Part shown: piece by piece, positions 6,772 through 14,418 of the stretch | Layout: the number at the start of each line of letters is the position of its first letter | Position numbering within the stretch: position 1 is the first letter of the stretch | Source of the DNA: Marinobacterium litorale DSM 23545 | GTDB lineage: Bacteria > Pseudomonadota > Gammaproteobacteria > Pseudomonadales > Balneatricaceae | Length of the DNA stretch: 64,000 nucleotides | Assembly: GCF_000428985.1 (NCBI RefSeq) | Contig: NZ_AUAZ01000015.1 | Coordinates: forward strand, 1-64,000 | Reading direction: 5' to 3' | Translations under genes and position numbers: made by a program | The notes under the pieces: generated by a model | The model's database searches: none | What the model saw: the letters and a program-made list of their open reading frames with translations, nothing else | Told to the model about the DNA's origin: nothing

Positions 6772-8139
6772 TTAGTGGCCCATTCGGCGGATTGCCTGGG
6801 GGGTGAAGTCTTTGTAGGCGAAGCGTTCGCCGAAGTCGTAGCCGTCGCCTTCTTCATTGGTCAGGCCGGTGGCCAGGTAGCGGCCGGACTGGAGGTCGTA
6901 GAGGGTTTCGGCGGCGACCCAGGTGACCTGGGCGTCGCGGTAGGGCAGGGCGTGGGCTTCGGCCACGCGCCAGAGGTCGCCGCGGCCGTCGTAGTGGTCG
7001 GCGATGGCGATCTGCCAGCTGTCTTCATCCACGTAGAACACGCGCTTACTGTAGATATGGCGTTCGCCCTCTTTCAGCGTGGCTTCCACTTCCCAGACCC
7101 GGTGCAGTTCGTAGCGGGTGTGTTCCGGGTTCAGGTGGCCTTTGGCCAGGATCTGGTCGTAGGTCAGGTCACGGCTGGCCAGGGGGAAGCTGTTATAGGG
7201 GATGTAGAGTTCGCGCTTGCCCACCAGTTTCCAGTCGTAGCGGTCCGGTGCGCCGTTGAACATATCCAGGTTATCAGCGGTGCGCAGGCCGTCGGAGGCG
7301 GTGCCCGGTGCATCATAGGCGATCTGCGGGGCGCGACGTACACGGCGCTGGCCGGTGTTGTAGGTCCAGGCCTGACGGGGCTGGGAGACCTGGTTCAGTG
7401 TTTCATGAATCAGCAGCACATCGCCGGTGAGTCGGGCCGGGGCGAGAACACGCTGGAGGAAGAAGGCCAGCATATTGGCGGTCTGGTTGGCGTCCGGGTC
7501 GTCGCTCAGGTGTTCGGGCCAGCTTAACTTCTCTTCGATCTTCACCGGTGTGAAGTCGCCGTTGGCCTGCACCGGCACCTGCACGTAGGTGCGCTCAAGG
7601 GAGCCGCCGCGATAGCGGGTGATATGGTTCCAGATTACCTCCAGCCCGTTTTGCGGAATCGGGAAGGCCATCGCTTCGCGGAAGATGGTCAGGCCGTTGC
7701 CGCCGTCGTTCAGCTCTGTGTGCCGGGCGTTCCACTGTGCCACGTCATAGATGGAGTCGGGCAGGGCATGGGTCCGGTGGCTGGGGTACACGGGCATCCG
7801 GAAGCTGTCCGGGTAGCGCTTGAACATCGCTATCTGGCCGGGGCTCAGTTTGTCGGCGTACTGGTCCAGGTTCTCGGCGGTAATCGTGAACAGGGGCTGC
7901 TCACCGGCAAAGGGATCGGCGTAGCGGTCCTGGGTGGAGGGCAGGCCACCCTCCCAGGTCGGGATGGTGCCATCGCTGTTACCGGCTCGCTCGGCGCCGG
8001 TTGGGGTCAGTTGATTACCCAGCGCGGCGGCTTCCTGCTCGGAGACAGCGGCCCAGCTGTTGGCACCGGCCAGAGCCAGCGGCAGCACCATGAGCCGGAG
8101 CGATGCCTTCATATGATCCAGGGTGGAGGCTGTTTTCAT
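6772..8139 (-). CDS. DUF1329 family envelope protein (LolB-like)
   Basis: A 455-residue exported protein of the DUF1329 family, which adopts a lipoprotein-carrier-like fold and is nearly always encoded beside a DUF1302 outer-membrane protein. The signal peptide is MKTASTLDHMKASLRLMVLPLALAGANSWA split by an internal Met (cleavage near residue 30). The mature part opens with the SEQEAAALGNQLTPTGAERAGN segment typical of the family and later has WNGTIPTWEGG-like and YELHRVWEVEATLKEG-like family stretches. ATG 8139 is chosen because GGGAGA lies 6-7 bases upstream; an upstream in-frame extension to 8253 lacks support. It follows the DUF1302 gene by 22 bases and is co-transcribed with it. It probably handles a hydrophobic ligand in the periplasm. 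Confidence 0.85.
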   Translation of the reverse strand: MKTASTLDHMKASLRLMVLPLALAGANSWAAVSEQEAAALGNQLTPTGAERAGNSDGTIPTWEGGLPSTQDRYADPFAGEQPLFTITAENLDQYADKLSPGQIAMFKRYPDSFRMPVYPSHRTHALPDSIYDVAQWNARHTELNDGGNGLTIFREAMAFPIPQNGLEVIWNHITRYRGGSLERTYVQVPVQANGDFTPVKIEEKLSWPEHLSDDPDANQTANMLAFFLQRVLAPARLTGDVLLIHETLNQVSQPRQAWTYNTGQRRVRRAPQIAYDAPGTASDGLRTADNLDMFNGAPDRYDWKLVGKRELYIPYNSFPLASRDLTYDQILAKGHLNPEHTRYELHRVWEVEATLKEGERHIYSKRVFYVDEDSWQIAIADHYDGRGDLWRVAEAHALPYRDAQVTWVAAETLYDLQSGRYLATGLTNEEGDGYDFGERFAYKDFTPQAIRRMGH

Positions 8140-8161
8140 TATTGTATCTCCCATTTGATGA

Positions 8162-10117
8162 TTAGAAGGACACGGACGTGCTGAGGGTGAAGTAGTCGCG
8201 ATCTTCCAGCGCGTTATAGTCCCCGCCCAGGAAGCTGGTGTAGCCAACCTCAAACTGGTACTGGTTCAGGTAGTCGGCGGTTAGCGTCAGGCCGATCGCT
8301 TTTTCGCCTTCCCGGAACGCCGCGCCCGGTTCCGGGCCGTAGCCTTTCAGGCCGTGCTTGATGCTGAGCTGGGGCTTGAGATTGACCCCTGACAGCACGT
8401 TGGGGTAGGTGAGGGCCGCACGGGCCACATAACCGAAGGAGTCCTGGGTGACAAAGCCGTCGTCGTCACCGGCGCTGTATCCCCAGGCACCGGCGCGGCC
8501 ATATTTGATCGCGTTTTTACCCTCATCCAGGCCATGAACATGGGTCCAGCCCAGTTCGCCCACCAGTGCCAGGCGGCTGGCACCGAATACCCGGTCGTAG
8601 AATTTGACGAAGCTGGTCTGGAACTGGCTCACATCGTATTGATCGTACCCGGAGACCACGCCACCGGGGCCGGCTGATGCCACCCGCTGATCGGCGCTGG
8701 TGTTACCGCTGCCACCGGAGAACTGCTGAAGAATGGCGGAGACCAGCAGCGGGCCGTTAACCTGGATCGGTTGATCGTGTTTGAACGAGAACTCGCCCGA
8801 CCAGGCCACATCACCCAGGTTGGTGTTGAAGCTCAGGCCCAGCATCTCGATCTGTTCCGGGTACTCGGTAAAGTAGGTGCTCTGGAATACGGCAGCGGTG
8901 CCCGCTGCGGTAGCCGCGGATTGGGCGGCGGATTGCGCAGCCATCATCTCGGCAGCGGTGGGCGCGGCCGGGTTGGCCGCATTGTTGAGTATGTACTGCT
9001 GAGCGGCGTTATTGGCAATGGCGCCCAGATCGGCGGCGGAGACCGGGGTGTTTACACCGCTGGAGATCGGCAGGCGGCTGTTATAACGGGCGAAGTAGAG
9101 TCCGAACTCGGTAAAGTTAAGGGACTCGGCAAAGTAGCGCAGCGCCACACCAAACTGTCCTTTGTCATCCGCCGGGCGGTAGCCGTCACTGTTTCTGTAC
9201 ACCACCGGGTCGAAGCCCAATGTGGCGCCGGTGAGGGCGCTGTTGAAGTATTGCTGATCGGTCAGTGCCAGGGGCACGCGGATGCCGTTACAGCCCTGGG
9301 CGGCAAAATCGTTGCTGGAGAAGTAGGTGCCGCAACCGTCGATGGCGGTGGCTTCCCATTCCAGCTGGTAGAAGGCTTCCATGCTCAGGTTGCCGGAGAG
9401 GCCGACGGAGGCGAACAGCTGGTTGCTGGGTAGCAGTGCGTCTTTCACTTCGGCCCCGGGGCGGCGGATTGCGCTCACGTCGATGGCGTTGATGCTGTTC
9501 AGGCCGCCCTGAATAAAGGCGCTTTCGCCCCAGTTGACCACCTGACGGCCCAGGCGCAGATCCAGTGGGTACTGGCCTTCGCTGCCGAGATCAAAACCGG
9601 CATACACATAGGCATCAAGCAGCTCGGCGCCGGAGAACTGTGCGTAATCGTTGAAATCGCTGTCGTTCAGTTCGCTGTCGGGCTCATAGCCGTTCAGCGT
9701 ATTACCGTGGGGTTTATCGTCGTTTTCCAGAGCATCATCAAACCAGTATTTGCCGCGCAGGAAGAGACCGTGGTTGTTACGGCTCAGCTGGAGTTCATGA
9801 ACGCCCTTGAGCGTTCGGGAGAAGGCATCGCCCCGTTCGAAGTTGAGGTCGCCATCATCGTAACTGCCCGACCCGGCGCTGGTTCCGCCGTTGGGGGCGG
9901 AGATCAGATCGGAGTCCTGTTTCTCGGCACGCCAGCTGGCGCCGAGGCTGATCTGTGAGTCGAACCGCCCCTCGTATTCTCCCAGGCTGAAGTCCAGCGC
10001 GAGTGCGTTCGGGGCGTAGACACCGCTGACCACTAATGCCAGCGCAGCAGGACGAAATAGAGCGGGGGCGCAGAGCTTGCCAGGCAGAGAGCCGTATTTC
10101 ATTTCCATATCGTTCAC
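8162..10117 (-). CDS. DUF1302 family outer-membrane protein
   Basis: A 651-residue DUF1302 protein, predicted to be an outer-membrane beta-barrel. It has an N-terminal signal peptide (AALALVVSGVYAPNALA, residues about 24-40), repeated amphipathic strands ending in aromatic residues, and a C-terminal phenylalanine (STSVSF) as barrel proteins have. Families of this kind occur in clusters for uptake, export or breakdown of steroids, hydrocarbons and other lipids. A Gly/Ala-rich insertion (about residues 365-405, with AAQSAAQSAATAAGTAA) is low-complexity and may be an extracellular loop. The start may be GTG 10117 or ATG 10108, and GGTG upstream favours the latter slightly. It is divergent from the AraC regulator gene. 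Confidence 0.85.
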   Translation of the reverse strand: MNDMEMKYGSLPGKLCAPALFRPAALALVVSGVYAPNALALDFSLGEYEGRFDSQISLGASWRAEKQDSDLISAPNGGTSAGSGSYDDGDLNFERGDAFSRTLKGVHELQLSRNNHGLFLRGKYWFDDALENDDKPHGNTLNGYEPDSELNDSDFNDYAQFSGAELLDAYVYAGFDLGSEGQYPLDLRLGRQVVNWGESAFIQGGLNSINAIDVSAIRRPGAEVKDALLPSNQLFASVGLSGNLSMEAFYQLEWEATAIDGCGTYFSSNDFAAQGCNGIRVPLALTDQQYFNSALTGATLGFDPVVYRNSDGYRPADDKGQFGVALRYFAESLNFTEFGLYFARYNSRLPISSGVNTPVSAADLGAIANNAAQQYILNNAANPAAPTAAEMMAAQSAAQSAATAAGTAAVFQSTYFTEYPEQIEMLGLSFNTNLGDVAWSGEFSFKHDQPIQVNGPLLVSAILQQFSGGSGNTSADQRVASAGPGGVVSGYDQYDVSQFQTSFVKFYDRVFGASRLALVGELGWTHVHGLDEGKNAIKYGRAGAWGYSAGDDDGFVTQDSFGYVARAALTYPNVLSGVNLKPQLSIKHGLKGYGPEPGAAFREGEKAIGLTLTADYLNQYQFEVGYTSFLGGDYNALEDRDYFTLSTSVSF

Positions 10118-10350
10118 CAGAGGATGTTATTTTTATATATCTCTGAGGTATAAGCGGGTGGCGTATTTAACCTTCTGAATTAGCGTCGTTTTTGAAAGGT
10201 TGCCGGTCCGTTTACCTCCCTCATTGCGACCTATCTTCAAATGCAGACACTATTTTCTCAATGACATTCCAGCGCAGTTTGACTGACAAAAGCGTTCCCT
10301 TTGACGTAAATTGAAAGCAAATAACCACAATAAAGAGGATGCAGGAGAGG
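10118..10350. promoter_or_regulatory. divergent control region, DUF1302 versus AraC regulator
   Basis: About 230 bases between two divergent transcription units. It must hold both promoters and presumably the AraC-family operator, but I cannot point to a clear -35/-10 pair or a repeated AraC half-site. The part near the DUF1302 gene is AT-rich (TTATTTTTATATAT at 10127-10140). Confidence 0.4.
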
Positions 10351-11409
10351 ATGAATCGTACCGTTACCGTACCCACCGGTTATGTCAAAAACCTGCTGCA
10401 GCAGGCGCGGATACAGGGCTTTGATGTTGATGAACTGCTGCAGATGGTTGGCATCGACGCCGCTGAGATCGAGAATCAGACCGAGTTCAGTGCCGAACGA
10501 TTTGGAGCCCTGTACCAGCGCCTGATGTATATCGCTCAGGATGAGTACTTCGGCATGCTCAGCGGCGGTAAGGTGCCTAACGGGACTTTTCGCATGATGT
10601 GCCACGCCATTATTCATTGTCCCACTCTGGAGCGTGCGATCTATCGGGCCAGTGCCTTTCATGAGATCTGTCGCGGCGCGCAGATCAAACCGGTGCTGGT
10701 GCGCAAGGGGCGCTACGCCAAGATCACTTTTGCCGCCACCGACTGCGCGGATTTTGATTTTGCCGAGTTTCTGGCCAATGAGCCGCCGGAACGGATACGT
10801 ACATCACTCTCCATGTGGCACCACTTTATCAGCTGGTTACTGGGCGCACGGGTTCAGCTAAAGGCCGCTTACTTCACCTTCCCTGAGCCCGATGATATCG
10901 AGATCTATCACCAGCTGTTCCAGTCCGAGCTGAAGTTTGAGCAGCATGAAAACGCTTTTGTGTTTCCTGCGCGCTATCTGGATCTGCCGCTGGTGCAGAC
11001 GACCGAGACGCTGCGTAACTTCCTGAAAACCGCGCCCTATCAGCTGATCGCCATGGTGAATGATGATCCATCACTGAAATCTCGGGTGGTGGCGTTGATC
11101 GGCAAGGATTTCAGCCGCGAGTTACCCGGCGCGGAGGAGGTGGCCGGTGCGCTGAACCTGTCGGTCTCCACGCTGAGACGGCGTTTGCTGGATGAGGGCA
11201 CCTCGTTTCAGGCGATTAAGGATGAGTGTCGTAAAGCCGCGGCACTGCACTATATGAGCTCGCCCCAGCTGTCGATCAATGATGTGGCGGAGCTGATGGG
11301 GTTTGATGAGCCCTCCGCCTTTTTCCGTTCATTCAAACGCTGGACCGGTATGACGCCGGGTGAATATCGCAAAAGCGAGGCGTTTCAACGGCATCTGATG
11401 CATGAATAG
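10351..11409 (+). CDS. AraC-family transcriptional regulator
   Basis: A 352-residue regulator with an N-terminal arabinose-binding-like domain of the PF12625 type (about residues 15-200, with GMLSGGKVPNGTFRMMCHAI) and a C-terminal AraC DNA-binding domain (about 245-350). The second HTH carries the family signature SINDVAELMGFDEPSAFFRSFKRWTGMTPGEYR in broken form. Such regulators often control lipid or sterol genes and sense acyl or aromatic ligands. ATG 10351 has AGGAG just upstream; an alternative ATG at 10339 is less well placed. It is divergent from DUF1302/DUF1329 and upstream of the acyl-CoA dehydrogenase/RND genes, so it probably controls both sides. Confidence 0.85.
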   Translation: MNRTVTVPTGYVKNLLQQARIQGFDVDELLQMVGIDAAEIENQTEFSAERFGALYQRLMYIAQDEYFGMLSGGKVPNGTFRMMCHAIIHCPTLERAIYRASAFHEICRGAQIKPVLVRKGRYAKITFAATDCADFDFAEFLANEPPERIRTSLSMWHHFISWLLGARVQLKAAYFTFPEPDDIEIYHQLFQSELKFEQHENAFVFPARYLDLPLVQTTETLRNFLKTAPYQLIAMVNDDPSLKSRVVALIGKDFSRELPGAEEVAGALNLSVSTLRRRLLDEGTSFQAIKDECRKAAALHYMSSPQLSINDVAELMGFDEPSAFFRSFKRWTGMTPGEYRKSEAFQRHLMHE

Positions 11410-11533
11410 CGCTGTTGATGGCGGCGATGAACAAAAATGTCAGTGGATACGCGTCGATATGCCATTGTAGAAACCACCGCCAGTGACGATCCTGAATAGT
11501 AGATAAAAATAAGAGTCAGGAGCTTTGCCAATC

Positions 11534-13276
11534 ATGCTTAATTACCGCTTTCCGCGCGATGAAGCGCTCTTTCTGTTGCAGGATGTCATTGCCCTGCCTG
11601 CGCTGGATGAGGTCGGCTCCGAGATGGTCGGCGCGATCATGGATGAAGCCGCGCGTTTTGGTGAAACCTGTATCGCTCCGGCGAATATCACCGGTGATCA
11701 GCAGCCCGCTACCCTGACGGAATCCGGCGTTGAAGAGACGCCGGGGTTCGCCGACATCTATCGACAGTTTCAGGAGGCGGGCTGGCCTTCACTGGCCGGC
11801 GACCCCGAGTATGGCGGTCAGGGGTTACCCAACCTGTTATCCACGGCCACCAGCGAGATCTGGCAGTCGGCCAATCTGGCCTGGGCACTCTGTCCGCTGC
11901 TGACCCAGGGGGCGATTGATGCGCTTTCCCACCACGGCAGCGAGGCCTTGCGCACCACCTGGCTGGCCAAGCTGATCAGCGGTGAGTGGACGGCCACCAT
12001 GAACCTGACCGAGCCGGATGCCGGTACCGATCTGGCCGCGCTGAAAACCCGTGCTGTGCCGGAAGGGGATCACTACCGCATCAGCGGTCAAAAGATTTTT
12101 ATCACCTGGGGTGATCACCGGATGGCTGACAATATCGTGCATCTGGTGCTCGCCCGGCTGCCGGATGCACCGGCCGGTGTGAAGGGGATCTCTCTGTTTC
12201 TGGTGCCCAAGTTTCTGCTGGATGAGCAGGGTGCGCCGTCACAGCGTAATGATGTGAAAGTGGTGGCGCTGGAGCACAAGCTCGGTATCCACGGCAGCCC
12301 CACCTGTGCAATGAGTTATGGCGACGACGGCGGTGCGATCGGTTATCTGGTGGGTGAGCCCCATCAGGGCCTGGCCTGCATGTTCACAATGATGAATGCC
12401 GCTCGCCAGGCGGTGGGTGTACAGGGCCTTGCGCTCTCTGAACGGGCCTATCAGGCTGCCCGGGGCTACGCCCGGGAGCGGGTGCAGGGCACGCTGCGTG
12501 ATGGCAGCCGGGTCACCATTGTTCACCACCCCGATGTGCGCCGCATGCTGCTGCAGATGAAAGCCGCCTGTGAAGCGATGCGAGCCTTTGCCTACGAGGC
12601 TTCAGCGGAGGTGGACCGGGCCCGGGCTGCCACCGACGATAAAGAAAAGGCGGCGCGTGAAAAGCGCGTGGCTCTCTATACTCCGCTGGTCAAGGGGTGG
12701 ATGACCGAGCTGGCTCAGGAGGTCTGCTCCCTGTCCGTGCAGGTGCATGGGGGCATGGGGTATATCGAAGAGACTGGCGTCGCCCAGCTCTATCGGGATG
12801 CGCGGATTCTGCCAATCTACGAGGGCACCACCGGTGTTCAGGCGCTGGACCTGATCGGGCGCAAGATCGCTGCCGATGGTGGTGAGGCCTTGAACGCGCT
12901 GTTCGGCGATATCGAGCGCAGTCTTAATGACTGTGGTGATGCACCGGAAGTGCTGCGCACCGGGCTGTCGGATGCGCTGCACGCGCTAGAGGACACGGTT
13001 CAGGTATTAATGACCCCCAACCCAGAAGACCCTCAAGCCGCGGCCGGTGGCAGTGTCAGTCTGCTGATGGCGCTGGGCTATTTGTGCGGTGGCTGGATGC
13101 TGCTTCGGTCGGCTCATCAGGCGGCTCAGCCTGAGGAGACCACCCCCTTCCTGCAGATGCGCCAACAGGTGGCGACGGCCTATGCCGAGCAACTGCTGGT
13201 GCGTTGTAACGCACTGGCGCAGTCGGCCCGTGCCGGAGCCAAGACGCTGATGCAGGTCGACGAAGCACAGTTTTAA
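11534..13276 (+). CDS. acyl-CoA dehydrogenase, DmdC/FadE-like
   Basis: A 580-residue FAD acyl-CoA dehydrogenase of the long subfamily with a C-terminal extension, the group that includes 3-methylmercaptopropionyl-CoA dehydrogenase. Visible motifs are MNLTEPDAGTDLAALKTRA and ISGQKIFITWGDH (flavin and substrate region), HGSPTCAMSYG, the GGMGYIEETGVAQLYRDARI stretch in broken form and the catalytic-glutamate segment IYEGTTGVQALDLIGRK. It would insert the alpha-beta double bond into an acyl-CoA and pass electrons to ETF, whose genes lie at 21.7-23.4 kb. The ATG at 11534 is preferred over TTG 11525. It heads a unit with the YCF48-like and RND genes. A paralogue sits at 37743-39539. Confidence 0.88.
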   Translation: MLNYRFPRDEALFLLQDVIALPALDEVGSEMVGAIMDEAARFGETCIAPANITGDQQPATLTESGVEETPGFADIYRQFQEAGWPSLAGDPEYGGQGLPNLLSTATSEIWQSANLAWALCPLLTQGAIDALSHHGSEALRTTWLAKLISGEWTATMNLTEPDAGTDLAALKTRAVPEGDHYRISGQKIFITWGDHRMADNIVHLVLARLPDAPAGVKGISLFLVPKFLLDEQGAPSQRNDVKVVALEHKLGIHGSPTCAMSYGDDGGAIGYLVGEPHQGLACMFTMMNAARQAVGVQGLALSERAYQAARGYARERVQGTLRDGSRVTIVHHPDVRRMLLQMKAACEAMRAFAYEASAEVDRARAATDDKEKAAREKRVALYTPLVKGWMTELAQEVCSLSVQVHGGMGYIEETGVAQLYRDARILPIYEGTTGVQALDLIGRKIAADGGEALNALFGDIERSLNDCGDAPEVLRTGLSDALHALEDTVQVLMTPNPEDPQAAAGGSVSLLMALGYLCGGWMLLRSAHQAAQPEETTPFLQMRQQVATAYAEQLLVRCNALAQSARAGAKTLMQVDEAQF

Positions 13277-13326
13277 GGGTTGTCACCGCTATACCCGTCC
13301 AATAATGCTAACAATGCGGGCTTTCC

Positions 13327-14418
13327 ATGCTTAAACAATTAGTCACTCTCTCCTTGTTAACCCTTGGGCTCTGTACGCCTGCCTGGGCGCAGACCTACGA
13401 CCGGCTTGATCAGCCTGCCATCGAGTCCAGCGATTCGATCAATGGGCTGCTGCTGGATATTGTGAACCCTCCCGGTTCCGATCGGCTGGTCGCAGTGGGG
13501 GAGCAGGGTGTGATCCTGTTCTCGGATGACGGTGGCGGTCACTGGGAGCAGGCGGGCGTACCCGCGTCGGTGTTGCTAACCGCCGTTGATTTTGTGGATA
13601 GCCAGCACGGCTGGGCGGTGGGGCATGATGGCACCATCCTGCACTCGGTGGACGGCGGCGCCAGTTGGCAGGCGCAGGTTGGCGGTTTGTCGCTGACCGA
13701 GTTGCAGCGTGATGCACTGGAGGCGCTGGTTGAGAACCCGCCCGAGGGGATCTCGCCGGAGCAGCTGGATAACTGGCTGTATGCCCTGGATGACGTAACC
13801 TTCGCCCTGGAAGAGGGTGCCATGCCGGCGTTGCTCGATGTGCGTTTTATCAATGCCCGTCAGGGGTTCGTGCTGGGTGGTTATGGTGCGCTGTTCCGGA
13901 CCGATGACGGCGGGATCAGCTGGCGCAGTATCGGGCACCTGCTACCCAATCCGGACCGCCTGCATCTCAATGCGCTGTTGCCAACCCGCTCCGGGCGCCT
14001 GCTGATCGCCGGTGAGGCGGGGCTGCTTATCTACAGCGATGACCGGGGCCGCAGCTGGCAAAGTGCCGACTCTCCATATAGCGGTTCGTTCTTCGCTCTC
14101 CATGAGTCTGACCAAATCTACCTGATGGGCCTCCGGGGCCATCTTTACAGCTCTGCCAGTGGACTGGACTGGCAGCTGGAGCCGCTACCTACGGATGCGA
14201 CCCTGAGTGCAGCCGCCTCTGGCCCGCAGCAGGTGATTCTGCTGGGGCAGGGCGGGGCGTTGCTGATTAACGAGGGGCAGGGGTTTCAACCGGTGAAGGG
14301 ATCACGCCGTGGCTCCTTCAGTGCCGGGCTGGTTCGGGACGGCACGCTGTGGCTGGTGGGTGAGGGCGGTGTGACCGCGCTGGACCTGGCTGAGCTTAAG
14401 CAGGAGGGGCGCTCATGA
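13327..14418 (+). CDS. YCF48/BNR-repeat periplasmic protein
   Basis: A 363-residue exported beta-propeller protein related to YCF48/Hcf136. The signal peptide is MLKQLVTLSLLTLGLCTPAWA. The mature part contains repeated Asp-box-like units, for example FSDDGGGHWEQAG, HSVDGGASWQAQ, RTDDGGISWRSIG and YSDDRGRSWQSAD, each forming a propeller blade. In proteobacteria this protein is regularly found with MMPL/RND transporters and DUF1302/DUF1329 proteins and probably works as their periplasmic partner. It overlaps the transporter gene by 4 bp (ATGA), so translation is coupled. Confidence 0.85.
   Translation: MLKQLVTLSLLTLGLCTPAWAQTYDRLDQPAIESSDSINGLLLDIVNPPGSDRLVAVGEQGVILFSDDGGGHWEQAGVPASVLLTAVDFVDSQHGWAVGHDGTILHSVDGGASWQAQVGGLSLTELQRDALEALVENPPEGISPEQLDNWLYALDDVTFALEEGAMPALLDVRFINARQGFVLGGYGALFRTDDGGISWRSIGHLLPNPDRLHLNALLPTRSGRLLIAGEAGLLIYSDDRGRSWQSADSPYSGSFFALHESDQIYLMGLRGHLYSSASGLDWQLEPLPTDATLSAAASGPQQVILLGQGGALLINEGQGFQPVKGSRRGSFSAGLVRDGTLWLVGEGGVTALDLAELKQEGRS

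Noticed and set aside
6760-7527. Long plus-strand frame opposite the DUF1329 gene
   Set aside because: It is a low-complexity Gly/Val/Ala shadow of the real minus-strand gene, common in GC-rich DNA.
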